A DNA stretch of 64,000 bases from Vibrio amylolyticus (GTDB taxonomy: Bacteria; Pseudomonadota; Gammaproteobacteria; Enterobacterales; Vibrionaceae), in assembly GCF_023145695.1 (NCBI RefSeq), contig NZ_JAJHVV010000012.1, positions 82,999 to 146,998 of the forward strand, given 5' to 3'. The position numbers and the translations under genes are program-made. The notes under the pieces were generated by a model. The model did no database searches, was not told the origin of the DNA, and was given only the letters and a program-made list of their open reading frames with translations. This document shows positions 24,859 to 34,249 of the stretch, piece after piece (the first letter of the stretch is position 1; the number at the start of each line of letters is the position of its first letter).

Positions 24859-25864
24859 TGTTATTCCCTATGAGTTCAGATATTTTTAACACCGATACCG
24901 GAGGGTAATAGTCTAAGTGTTTTGCTGCATCTATGTTAACAATATATGAGTACTGGCTTAATGGCTCAATAGGAATATCACTGATATTACTAATATTAAT
25001 GTGTGAATTGAGAACTTGTTCGGCTTTGTAGGCGGCAAATTGACCAACATTATAATACCGACTAACAATACCGATGAGCGCTTGTGACTTTCGTATCGGC
25101 GTTTCGGTAGAGGAAAAAGTCATAATATTCTGATTGTGCATGCTCTTTACGATAGTTTTTGCTGATGAAATAACGAATGAATCAGGGGGAAGGTAAGCGA
25201 GATCGATACCGTCGTTAGCCATCTTTTTGGTAATACTTTCTACGGATTTAAGGCTAGGTTTATTTTCTATAATAGATAATGGGTATAGCGTCACCTGTAT
25301 ATTATATTGTTCAGATAACGCCTGCATTTTTTCCGCAGTGACGACGGAATTGTTCTCTAGTGGGTTATACACAATCCCAATAGAGTCGACACCTTCAAGC
25401 ATGCTAATGGATTTAAACTGAACGTCATGGGGGACGATATGGCTGACACCAGTAAAGTTACGCGACGTACTATCACGAGAAATAATGTTTGAACCGATAG
25501 GATCGCTAACAATACTAAATACAGCAGGTACATTACCAGAACGAAATGGAGTAGGGTTATCGGCACTGCCAAGTAAGGCCAATGTCACCGTGGTACCGAA
25601 CGTGTATACAAGATCGATCTTACGATGTTCAAGAGACTTTATGTGGCGAGATAGCGCGTTTTTGTCTCGGTTAGCATCCAAAATAGTGAAGTGGACATCC
25701 ACCTTACTGGACAAATACTCCATAAACCCTTTTTCAGCGTCGGTAACACCTCGCCATAAAAGCATGACGACATGATTCTTCTCTGTGGACGCAAACACTG
25801 GTGACCCAATTGAAATGAAAATCAAAAGTGACGTGAGCGCAACAATCAATACATTTATTTTCAT
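24845..25864 (-). CDS. ABC_sub_bind-type periplasmic binding protein in the T6SS operon
   Basis: A 339-aa exported protein with signal peptide to about residue 26 (SPVFAS). It has the type I periplasmic-binding fold of the ABC_sub_bind/TrpX-like group: DLVYTFGTTVTLALLG, PAVFSIVSDPIGS, the NFTGVSH motif and IGIVYNPLENNS. Family members often bind aromatic or hydrophobic small molecules, but the ligand here is not determinable. It overlaps the upstream sensor-MFS gene by 4 nt and the downstream SBP gene by 14 nt, so the three are translationally coupled. No transporter subunits accompany it. Confidence 0.83.
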   Translation of the reverse strand: MKINVLIVALTSLLIFISIGSPVFASTEKNHVVMLLWRGVTDAEKGFMEYLSSKVDVHFTILDANRDKNALSRHIKSLEHRKIDLVYTFGTTVTLALLGSADNPTPFRSGNVPAVFSIVSDPIGSNIISRDSTSRNFTGVSHIVPHDVQFKSISMLEGVDSIGIVYNPLENNSVVTAEKMQALSEQYNIQVTLYPLSIIENKPSLKSVESITKKMANDGIDLAYLPPDSFVISSAKTIVKSMHNQNIMTFSSTETPIRKSQALIGIVSRYYNVGQFAAYKAEQVLNSHINISNISDIPIEPLSQYSYIVNIDAAKHLDYYPPVSVLKISELIGNNSDDK

Positions 25865-28479
25865 CGCGTGGCTCCCAGCTGCTGTTTGTCTGTTTTAGTA
25901 AATAGCGTAAAGAGACTCAACAAAACAATAGAGCTAGCCAATAAGGTCAAACCAAAAATAAGTATGGTGGTTTCAAAACCAAAGAGGCTTAATATAAAGC
26001 CTGCTAGTATTGGCCCTGCTACATTACCAATACGTTCAAGAAGCCGGAATATACCAATGGTTTTTCCTTTATCGATTCCTTGTTCACGAAGGAGCTCAAT
26101 GACTAGAGGGATTTGTGGTGACACACAGATGCCATGAGCAACACCAATGAAGATTACGATCATTAATAGCCCATATGTTCCTGGTAGCACGAGTATGTTA
26201 ATTAAGGCGATGGCAGAAAGTAGCCCGCCACACACAATAAACACCATTTTATTGCGGTACTTATCAACCAAAGCCGCACTTATTGGAGATATTACAATAA
26301 GCGAAAGACCATAGGTCATCATTATTCTGCCTGATACAGAACTGCTTTCTCCTAAGTATTGAAGGTAAACAGGGCAAATATAGTAGAGAAATCCAGTCAG
26401 CACTATTTTTGCAGGGATGGCACTAAATAGGCATATTAAGGCGAAATATTTGTTACTCAGCAACACCTTAAAATCAGACAAACGAACAGGTTTACTTGTA
26501 TTTTGAGAGTCGCTTTTGGTGAAGAAAAGCATCACAAGTAGGGCACTCAATAATGCTAATAATGCGGCGCATAAAAATGTCGTCGAGTAGCCTAGCTTGT
26601 CAGCAAGAATCCCACCGATTGCGGCGCCACAGAGTGATCCAGAAAAGAACGCGGATAAAAAGGTTGCCATACCTTTAGTTCGGTTACCATCGTGTGTGGT
26701 ATCTGTGACGTATCCTTGAGCGGAAATAAAGACTATGCCATAACCTACCGCGGTAATAGAGCGAGCGATGAGTAGGGTTAACATGTTAGGTACAAAAGCG
26801 GTCAGGGCGAGCCCGATAGCGGTCAATGACGCCCCGGCGATCAGAGAGTAGCGTCTACCCACTTTATCTGACCAGTATCCTGCAAAAGGTAAAGAAAGCG
26901 CCCAACAAAGCATGAAGAGTGATATTGGGATGCTAGTTTGAAGGCTTTCAGGTATCCAAGCTTGGTTATTAGGTAAGCTTGAAACAAAGTTTGGAAAAAA
27001 CGCGAGTGACGATGCCTCTGCAAACACCAATAGGAACAGTGGCAGCCTGATGAAACGATAATCTAAAGCAAATAACTGCTTATTGGGTTGAGTTGGGTTG
27101 AGTTTGACGACACTGTTATTCAATTTTTTCAATAACTGACCAATTTCATCTTTTGAAATGATGGTCGCTAAATGATTCACTATGTCTCTATTTACGGCCA
27201 TAAAGACTTGTTTCAGTTGTTGCCAAGGAGCCAGAATTAAAAAGTGGCAAGTAAAGAGAATGATTTCAATGACAACCAGACATGACGCAATCAATACCGT
27301 CATCATATCCATGAAGCTCTCTTTTAGTAAATTGATAATTAAATTGTCGTCGGTAACGACTTTAATAAACGTATCTTCATCGCTTACTAAGGATGAAAGG
27401 TGCTCACTGCCTTCTTCATCAAATTCGTTAGGATATTGATAAATAGCCTCTGTACCACGAATAAGTGAGATCGAAAGAATTTCATTGTGTTTATGAGTAT
27501 AGATAGAGAACTCATCTTCAAGTCCATTAAGCTTATTGATCGGAATACCACTGCTGACTAAACGGTCAATGACCGTTGAAAGAGTCTCTCCAATGAGATT
27601 TGATTTTTGTTCAAGCTTGGCTTCATAGACTGTCGAAAATGAGCTCATCGATTGATATGAAAGCCCAGCATTGGCAATTACTGTGAGTCCCACCGTGATA
27701 CTTATTATTACAATGGGAAAGTGTTTATTGGTCCATTTTTCCCATTTGGAACGAGATGAGCTTGCATTCACTATTTGATGAGCTTTAGTAATTTGGCTCA
27801 AAGTGCTTTTTGATTCTTCTTTACTGATCAGTTTTTCATTCGGCTGTTTTTCACCTAATTTCTCAATAGGTGTTGGTGTGAGTGCCTGATGAGCTTTGCT
27901 GATCTTTAATAAAAAGCCATCTAGTAAGTTTTTAACGGCGATAAAACCTAGGCCAGCCGTGATCACTAGCCAAAATACAGCAATGTATACCTGCTTACTT
28001 AGGAGGGCTTTCTTTAACTTATTGAGCGGTGTAGTTGAGTAGTGGAGTGTCAGTTCACCCTCTTTTACGTTGAACGTGTTTAAGATATCAACACTTAATG
28101 CTCTTTCTCCTGAATTAGAGTTGGCCGTTGCAATTTCCACATCTCCAGAGGTAAAAAGCGTTTTACCTGAATCAGAGAGAACTGATATATGGGTAATGCC
28201 ATCGACAAGTAGCTCTCTTCGCTCCAAAAGGCTTTGTATATTGGTGATAGAAGCGAGAGGGAGACCTAGGCTAATTGCTTGATTGATATCATTATGTGTT
28301 TCTTCAAGAACAATCTGATAGGTTGAATCTGACGTTTCGTTTAAACGTTTTTCAAAGTTCAAATAGTTTAACGTGGTGTTCAAGGCAATAGAAAAGAGCA
28401 ACACAGAAGTGATCGCAAATAATAGCTTCACTTTGAGTGTTACTTTAACCGTTTGAGAGTCGCTCTTTTCCATCGTCAT
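25861..28479 (-). CDS. Sensor-MFS hybrid membrane protein in the T6SS operon
   Basis: An 872-aa protein with two parts. Residues 1-470 hold two successive sensor-like units. TM1 (about 17-38), a periplasmic domain (39-162) and TM2 (163-184) form the first; a cytosolic linker follows; TM3 (256-275), a second periplasmic domain (276-390) and TM4 (391-415) form the second. A HAMP-like helix pair comes next. Residues 475-865 are a twelve-helix MFS domain with the loop 2-3 motif GYWSDKVGRRYSL. This is not a standard transporter or kinase architecture. It may couple periplasmic ligand state to transport or use the MFS body as a signalling platform. It begins 30 nt after clpV and is coupled by overlap to the two binding-protein genes. 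Confidence 0.8.
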   Translation of the reverse strand: MTMEKSDSQTVKVTLKVKLLFAITSVLLFSIALNTTLNYLNFEKRLNETSDSTYQIVLEETHNDINQAISLGLPLASITNIQSLLERRELLVDGITHISVLSDSGKTLFTSGDVEIATANSNSGERALSVDILNTFNVKEGELTLHYSTTPLNKLKKALLSKQVYIAVFWLVITAGLGFIAVKNLLDGFLLKISKAHQALTPTPIEKLGEKQPNEKLISKEESKSTLSQITKAHQIVNASSSRSKWEKWTNKHFPIVIISITVGLTVIANAGLSYQSMSSFSTVYEAKLEQKSNLIGETLSTVIDRLVSSGIPINKLNGLEDEFSIYTHKHNEILSISLIRGTEAIYQYPNEFDEEGSEHLSSLVSDEDTFIKVVTDDNLIINLLKESFMDMMTVLIASCLVVIEIILFTCHFLILAPWQQLKQVFMAVNRDIVNHLATIISKDEIGQLLKKLNNSVVKLNPTQPNKQLFALDYRFIRLPLFLLVFAEASSLAFFPNFVSSLPNNQAWIPESLQTSIPISLFMLCWALSLPFAGYWSDKVGRRYSLIAGASLTAIGLALTAFVPNMLTLLIARSITAVGYGIVFISAQGYVTDTTHDGNRTKGMATFLSAFFSGSLCGAAIGGILADKLGYSTTFLCAALLALLSALLVMLFFTKSDSQNTSKPVRLSDFKVLLSNKYFALICLFSAIPAKIVLTGFLYYICPVYLQYLGESSSVSGRIMMTYGLSLIVISPISAALVDKYRNKMVFIVCGGLLSAIALINILVLPGTYGLLMIVIFIGVAHGICVSPQIPLVIELLREQGIDKGKTIGIFRLLERIGNVAGPILAGFILSLFGFETTILIFGLTLLASSIVLLSLFTLFTKTDKQQLGATR

Positions 28480-28509
28480 TGATTACCAGATATTCACTTA
28501 GTTTGGGTT

Positions 28510-31125
28510 TTAGTTAATAGTGAGTGTAAAACCATCACTAGAGGTGCTGCCTACGACGGCGACCGCAGAAATTGGCTCATTTTTACTTAAACGAGAAATA
28601 CACTCTTCGGCTAACTTCGGCATCAGTGAACGGTTAATGATCTGCTCTACAGCACGACCGCCCGTCGTTGGATCGCTGTTTCGATTCACGACAAATTCAA
28701 TGAAGCTTTCGTCCCAATTGAAGGTTGCTTGATACTGTTCGGCTAGTTTCTTCTTAATTCGATTTAAGGAGATTTCTGTAATTTTAGACAGCTCGTCATC
28801 GTTCAGTGGGTAGTAAGGAACGATGGTTGTACGGCCAAGGAAAGCTGGCTTGAAGTATTGCTGAAGATCAGGTCGTATCGATTCAAGTAACTCTGTGTTA
28901 TCGATGCGCTCTTCTGACTCTGCAACAACATCGCATATTGCCTGATCTGCAGCGTTTGAGGTCATGATGATAATTGTGTTCTTAAAGTCTATTGAACGAC
29001 CTTCACTGTCTTTGATGCTTCCTTTGTCAAAGATTTGGTAGAACATGTCATGAACGCCAGGGTGCGCCTTCTCCATCTCATCCAAAAGAAGAACAGAGTA
29101 TGGGTTTCGTCGAATCGCCTCCGTTAGTACGCCACCTTCACCAAAACCAACATAACCAGCTGGTGACCCAAGCAGCATAGAAATTTTATGCTCCTCTTTA
29201 AACTCGGTCATATTGATAACGGTAAGATCGTTGCTACCACCATAAAGTTGCTCAGCTAATGCCATTGCGGTTTCAGTTTTACCGACACCACTTGGACCAC
29301 ACATTAAGAAAACGCCTATGGGTTTTCTGTTGTCTGTCAGTCCTGCGCGTGAAATACGAATTGCTTTTGCCAACTCCTGTTTCGCCACATTTTGCCCAAT
29401 AACACGCTTATCAAGTTCGCTTTCGAGGGTCAGTAGTTTGGCGATTTCATCACTCATCATGTTGCCAACAGGGATACCAGTCCAGTTAGCGATAATCTGA
29501 GCAATCGTATTATCATCAACCATGGCATTAACTAGAGGCTCTTCACCTTGTAACTCATGAAGCTCATCAAGTAGTTTTGTTAGCTCAACTTGTTTATCTG
29601 GGTCAACATTATCCTCAATCTGTTGTTCCGTGATCTCTTGCTGAACCAGTTTAACTTGATCAACGAGAACAACTTCTTTCTCCCAGCGCTCTTGATATGC
29701 GGCTAAGTGAGTCTTGTTCTCTTCAATCAGCTTCTCAATTTCAATAATCTCTTCTGCACTGTTACCAAACAGCGCTTGCTCTTTCTCTAAGGCGGCTTTT
29801 TCATTCGACTGATATTTAATTGTCTGTTCGAGGCTTTCAATTACCTCTGGTTTAGCACCTTGCGTCAATGCAATACGCGCACTTGCGGTATCAAGAAGGC
29901 TGATTGCTTTATCTGGAAGTTGGCGACTTGGTAGGTAGCGTATAGATAAATGAACCGAAGCTTCGATCGCAGACTCAGCGATAAATGCCCCATGGTGACT
30001 TTGTAAGGATGCAGCTACACCACGTAACATCTGCATGGCATCTTCAGCGTTAGGCTCTTCAATAGTAACCACTTGGAAACGTCGAGTTAATGCAGGATCT
30101 TTCTCGAAATACTTTTTATATTCAGCCCATGTCGTGGCGGCGATGGTTTTAAATTCACCACGAGCAAGTGCTGGTTTTAATAGGTTAGCGGCATCATTTT
30201 GACCGGCAGCGCCACCAGCGCCTATGAGCGTATGCGCTTCATCGATGAAAACAATAATTGGAACATCAGAGTTCTTCACCTCATTGATCACATCTTTAAG
30301 GCGGTTTTCGAACTCACCTTTAACGCTTGCCCCTGCTTGAAGTAGCCCTAGATCAAGGGAGTGAATCTGCACACCTTGAAGAGCCATTGGTACTTCATCT
30401 GCGGCAATTCTTAACGCGAGACCTTCAACCACCGCTGTTTTACCTACACCTGGCTCTCCGACCATTATCGGGTTGTTTTGGCGTTTTCGACAAAGGATAT
30501 CGATCGCTTTTCGAACTTCTGAATTACGCCCAGAAATAGGGTCGATTTTTCCGTCAATCGCTTGTTGAGTAAGGTTGATGGTGTATTTGCTGAGCGCATC
30601 ATTGCCTGACGGGGTAGTGTCAACGCCACCTGACGCAGCCGAAGCTGAAGAAGAGGATCTTGCAATCGCCGTTTTACTGATGAGCCCTTGAAGCGATTCA
30701 ATGGAAAGTGCGTCTAAAGATTTAAGCTCGAGGGTTTTAACGCCCATAACATTCTGTTGAAGAAGCGCTTGTATTAAGTGCAAGCTGATGATTTCACCGT
30801 GCCCATAGTTTACCGATGCGATCATCCATGCGTCTTTAACCAGTTCCGTAAGGGCATGACTTAGTGTTGGCTGCCCCTCACTTCCTTTAGTTAGTAGCGT
30901 AATCTTCATCGTGAGCTCTTTGACCAGCTCTTCTTGAGGCAATTTTTGTGAATCAAACAGATTATTCAAGTTACTATCTTTTTGAGATAATAATTGAAGT
31001 AACCAGTGTTCGACTTCAATAGCTGGCACCCCCTGATTCATTGCAGCACCGGCAGACGTTTCTAATGCCTGTTTAAGCGGTGTTGATAGCTTTCCAACAA
31101 GATTGGTTAAGGTCACTTGTGTCAT
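28510..31125 (-). CDS. clpV: T6SS sheath-disassembly ATPase ClpV (TssH)
   Basis: An 871-aa AAA+ unfoldase of the ClpB/ClpV family that extracts and recycles the contracted TssBC sheath. It has an N-terminal Clp-N domain (1-150) and a first ATPase with Walker A GEPGVGKT (223-230) and Walker B IVFIDEAHTLIG. A coiled-coil middle domain (about 430-530) is followed by a second ATPase with GPSGVGKTE (about 610) and VLLLDEMEKAHPG. An alanine/serine-rich linker follows the N-domain. Length is typical, and both ATP sites are intact. Confidence 0.96.
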   Translation of the reverse strand: MTQVTLTNLVGKLSTPLKQALETSAGAAMNQGVPAIEVEHWLLQLLSQKDSNLNNLFDSQKLPQEELVKELTMKITLLTKGSEGQPTLSHALTELVKDAWMIASVNYGHGEIISLHLIQALLQQNVMGVKTLELKSLDALSIESLQGLISKTAIARSSSSASAASGGVDTTPSGNDALSKYTINLTQQAIDGKIDPISGRNSEVRKAIDILCRKRQNNPIMVGEPGVGKTAVVEGLALRIAADEVPMALQGVQIHSLDLGLLQAGASVKGEFENRLKDVINEVKNSDVPIIVFIDEAHTLIGAGGAAGQNDAANLLKPALARGEFKTIAATTWAEYKKYFEKDPALTRRFQVVTIEEPNAEDAMQMLRGVAASLQSHHGAFIAESAIEASVHLSIRYLPSRQLPDKAISLLDTASARIALTQGAKPEVIESLEQTIKYQSNEKAALEKEQALFGNSAEEIIEIEKLIEENKTHLAAYQERWEKEVVLVDQVKLVQQEITEQQIEDNVDPDKQVELTKLLDELHELQGEEPLVNAMVDDNTIAQIIANWTGIPVGNMMSDEIAKLLTLESELDKRVIGQNVAKQELAKAIRISRAGLTDNRKPIGVFLMCGPSGVGKTETAMALAEQLYGGSNDLTVINMTEFKEEHKISMLLGSPAGYVGFGEGGVLTEAIRRNPYSVLLLDEMEKAHPGVHDMFYQIFDKGSIKDSEGRSIDFKNTIIIMTSNAADQAICDVVAESEERIDNTELLESIRPDLQQYFKPAFLGRTTIVPYYPLNDDELSKITEISLNRIKKKLAEQYQATFNWDESFIEFVVNRNSDPTTGGRAVEQIINRSLMPKLAEECISRLSKNEPISAVAVVGSTSSDGFTLTIN

Positions 31126-31159
31126 ACTTTATTCCTTGTATCGAATGCAGTTTGTCCGA

Positions 31160-32092
31160 TTAACTATTCAGTAAAATATTCACGGTCTCAGCAGGGTAGC
31201 GTTCTGGAGCAAGGCAAGTTGCTTCTCCAAGTCGAGCTGAATTTGCAAAATTGCTTGTTAACATTGGTTGAGCTAAAAACGCCCGTTGTACACTTAAATA
31301 AATTGAAATTGGTGTGCTGTCACGAAGGTAGTGCTGAGACAGTTCTCGCACTTTTAGTGCCAAATTCGAATCATTGACGGTTTGGCGATATTCATTTTCA
31401 TTATCCATTAATATAAAAATATCGATTCGACTAAATTGGGCATGGCAAGTCTTACCCAATAAAAATCCTTGTCCAAGTCGACTATTGAAATGCTGTTCAG
31501 TACCCAATCGAGTTAAAGAATCAATAGGTAGCTTTTGCCTAACACTTGGCCTCGTTTTTACTTGAAATCGATAGGGGAAAAAATCAGTGAGCATTTTAGC
31601 CAATGTTGGTAAATGACGGCTGTTTTGGTTCAATAGTGTACAGTACTGGAAATAGTGATGATGCTTTTTACTAAGATTCGCGAGTTGATATAAAAGTTCA
31701 GAACGTTTAACTGATATCTCTTGATCAAGTAGTAGTGATTGTTTCATCGTCACTCGGTAGAGAATTTCGTAGTGACGCTGATTCATAACATCCAAAAAGT
31801 CTTTTAGTGCATGATCTTCTCTATGAAGCGCGGCTAACAACTCTTCGTACAGATAGTTAGGTATGACACCTTGAACACCCGCTAGCGCAGATTTGGTTAA
31901 CCTAAGCTTGGCTACGTTGTTTTTTAGCGAAAAGTATTGAATATCACTGGAATCGCCTGCTGGCATTACTTCTGCTTTGAGTTCTAATCGAATTTTGTTG
32001 GGTTGATTTAACACAAATTGCGATAATTGACGCATTGCTTGTGCAAATTCCCATTCTTGGGGCTGCTGGCTAAGATCACGAATTAGAGACAT
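31160..32092 (-). CDS. tssG: T6SS baseplate protein TssG
   Basis: A 310-aa wedge component of the baseplate. Recognised from the early block EWEFAQAMRQL and the central GVIPNYLYEELLAALHREDHALKDFLD, the most conserved TssG segment (GPLP/IPxxYxE...FLDxFxHR type). It overlaps tssF by 10 nt, as expected for subunits that assemble as TssF2-TssG. Confidence 0.92.
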   Translation of the reverse strand: MSLIRDLSQQPQEWEFAQAMRQLSQFVLNQPNKIRLELKAEVMPAGDSSDIQYFSLKNNVAKLRLTKSALAGVQGVIPNYLYEELLAALHREDHALKDFLDVMNQRHYEILYRVTMKQSLLLDQEISVKRSELLYQLANLSKKHHHYFQYCTLLNQNSRHLPTLAKMLTDFFPYRFQVKTRPSVRQKLPIDSLTRLGTEQHFNSRLGQGFLLGKTCHAQFSRIDIFILMDNENEYRQTVNDSNLALKVRELSQHYLRDSTPISIYLSVQRAFLAQPMLTSNFANSARLGEATCLAPERYPAETVNILLNS

Positions 32093-33834
32093 AACTGACT
32101 CCCATGAACCTTGGCATACCGTTTGATTATTCCATCTCTACCAAAAATACGAATATTGAGCTGAATGTAACGGTCAAAGCTACAAAACTGTTGAAAAAAT
32201 CGATTAAGAACATCACTGAATGCATGAAAAGGAGCGTTAGTGTCGAGTTCAATATCGATCTCTGTCCCTGGTGAAAACGTGTTCTTACCGAGTATACGAA
32301 TAGCAGAAACTTGTGAGTTGAACGTGACACTCCTGATGGTTTGAATATCGCTATCTGAGATCTGATTACGACAGCATAGTTGTAGCATCTGTTTCAACGA
32401 TTCATTCGCCTCTTGTGAGTGAAGTAGAGACGAAAAGTTACTGTTAAGCATACCGATGAATTGCCAGTGCAAATTTTGGTCGTACTCTCGTTCAATTGGT
32501 GCTGAGGGAGGGTAAATAGGTGAGAATTCACCAGGTAAATCGATACTCTCTTTACACTCCATTACCCCTTCAATGCCACAAGCTAATTTACCATTTGAGC
32601 ATAATAAACGTGTACCAAATAACTTGTTAAACTCAGGTGCTGAATTGTCTCCTAGCGATACCATTAATTTGTGCTCACCAAACGCATCCCTTGTGACTTG
32701 CCAATAATTTTGGTCATCAGTGCTGTTATAGCGATTCTTAAACAGGGGTAACAAAGGTATTTCACCGCTTGACGTAATCTCGTAAATCTCTTTAATGTCG
32801 TAAATTTCTGTCGAATCACTAAAGTGTGCGTTTGTATTAACTGGAGCAGTGAGCGTTCGTTGGTCATAGCGAATCGGCTCTCCTGACTCCTCAAAAAGGT
32901 TAATCGCAGGTACAACATTGAGTTTAAAAACGGATAGGTTGAAAAGCCTGACGAATTCGGATGGCAATGAGGAAAGAAAAAGATTCACAACAACCTCGGA
33001 GGAAGCGTGATTTCCTAAGGTTCGACCAAAGCCTTTTAGTCTGAAAAATTGACGTTTCTCCTTAAAGAAAAAATACTCACTCATTAACTGGTAACCGGAA
33101 AACTGATTGCCGTGCTGAGGAAGGAAGGTAAATGAAAGGTCACTAATTCGGTTTTTTAGGCTATTCGCGTCAATACATGTATGTTGTTCGCAAGAAATAT
33201 CAGAGACTGAGATGGCACGAGTTTGACTAAGAAGCTGCTCTACTAGTGAGTCAGCGTTGTTTTCGAAGCCTTGAACAAAAAAATCGAGGTCCTCAATATC
33301 AAGGTGACGAAAGTGGACGTCTGGATCACCCGTTGAAAGCGTGATTTGAATCACCGCAGAAGAGTGTTCTGCAATCTTTGGTCGGTTAAAGTTAAAAGGG
33401 GCTCCCAATGCGCTAATGTTGGTAATGCTAAATGGGGTAACCTTTAATTCATCGACAGTTTGAAATTGGCACTCTTGCTCTTCGACGGTTGCAGAGAATT
33501 GTGCACCTTTAGGTAACGTCGCACTCTCTATTGGGCCCTCAATATCTTCTAGTTTTATATACGCAATGCTAGGTACTGTTTGTACATAAGATGGAAAAAG
33601 AATCCCAAGTAAACCCTCAACAACTTCAGGGAGCTGTTCTGAAAGCTGTTTTTCAACCTTTGCGTTAAGCAGAGCGACACCATCCAATAACCTAGCGATA
33701 CTCGGGTCTTCTATCTTCCCTTGATGAATATTAAGGTTTTCAGCATGACGAGGGTGTTTATCACCAAATTGACCCAATGAACGCTTAACAACGGCGAGTT
33801 CTTGCTCAAAGTATCGCAGTAGGGGGTCACTCAT
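32083..33834 (-). CDS. tssF: T6SS baseplate protein TssF
   Basis: A 583-aa baseplate wedge protein. The opening SDPLLRYFEQELAVVK and the following KHPRHAENL and PSIARLLDGVALLNAKVE are the family signature, and the EGLLGILFPSYVQTVPS block is retained. The frame starts at a GTG (33846), but the ATG at 33834 has GAGG about 6 nt upstream and gives the canonical N-terminus. It overlaps tssE by 8 nt and tssG by 10 nt. Confidence 0.94.
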   Translation of the reverse strand: MSDPLLRYFEQELAVVKRSLGQFGDKHPRHAENLNIHQGKIEDPSIARLLDGVALLNAKVEKQLSEQLPEVVEGLLGILFPSYVQTVPSIAYIKLEDIEGPIESATLPKGAQFSATVEEQECQFQTVDELKVTPFSITNISALGAPFNFNRPKIAEHSSAVIQITLSTGDPDVHFRHLDIEDLDFFVQGFENNADSLVEQLLSQTRAISVSDISCEQHTCIDANSLKNRISDLSFTFLPQHGNQFSGYQLMSEYFFFKEKRQFFRLKGFGRTLGNHASSEVVVNLFLSSLPSEFVRLFNLSVFKLNVVPAINLFEESGEPIRYDQRTLTAPVNTNAHFSDSTEIYDIKEIYEITSSGEIPLLPLFKNRYNSTDDQNYWQVTRDAFGEHKLMVSLGDNSAPEFNKLFGTRLLCSNGKLACGIEGVMECKESIDLPGEFSPIYPPSAPIEREYDQNLHWQFIGMLNSNFSSLLHSQEANESLKQMLQLCCRNQISDSDIQTIRSVTFNSQVSAIRILGKNTFSPGTEIDIELDTNAPFHAFSDVLNRFFQQFCSFDRYIQLNIRIFGRDGIIKRYAKVHGSQLCL

Positions 33835-34249
33835 AGCTGTCCTCACTTAACGACGTAGATAGGTCATTCAGTGCAATCTTCGAGTCAAATACCAATTCAG
33901 TTTCTCCTTGGCTTGTATTCACTTTGGCAATGATATTAAAAGCGATCGCGTTTTCACTGGCTTTACGCTCAACGAGTTCGACAGACACATCGTGTAATCG
34001 CGGTTCAAATTGAGATACCCAAGTCTCGATTCTCATCGCTAATTGAGTTTGATCTAGACTTGCACTTAAAAGCTGAATATCTTCTATACCGAAGCGATGG
34101 TTCGAGCGGTTAAGCTCAACAAATCGATCATCAATGTAGAGTAGTGAAGCTTCAGATTCTAAAAGTTTCGTTAAGTGGTATTTGATATCTTCTACTTCAT
34201 TGAAAGTATTCGCATTATTTTGACTAATAAAACTGCTCCATAAACTCAT
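33827..34249 (-). CDS. tssE: T6SS baseplate protein TssE (gp25-like)
   Basis: A 140-aa protein of the GPW/gp25 family that nucleates sheath assembly on the baseplate. It shows the helical EVEDIKYHLTKLLESEA segment, where the family EIR-type motif lies, and the central RFGIEDIQLLS. The C-terminal strand carries the ELVFDSKI block. It overlaps the second tssC-like gene by one nt (TAATG) and tssF by 8 nt. Confidence 0.88.
   Translation of the reverse strand: MSLWSSFISQNNANTFNEVEDIKYHLTKLLESEASLLYIDDRFVELNRSNHRFGIEDIQLLSASLDQTQLAMRIETWVSQFEPRLHDVSVELVERKASENAIAFNIIAKVNTSQGETELVFDSKIALNDLSTSLSEDSYE

Noticed and set aside
24109..25864. ABC importer made of the two binding proteins
   Set aside because: No permease or ATP-binding subunit is encoded anywhere near; both are coupled to the sensor-MFS gene instead.
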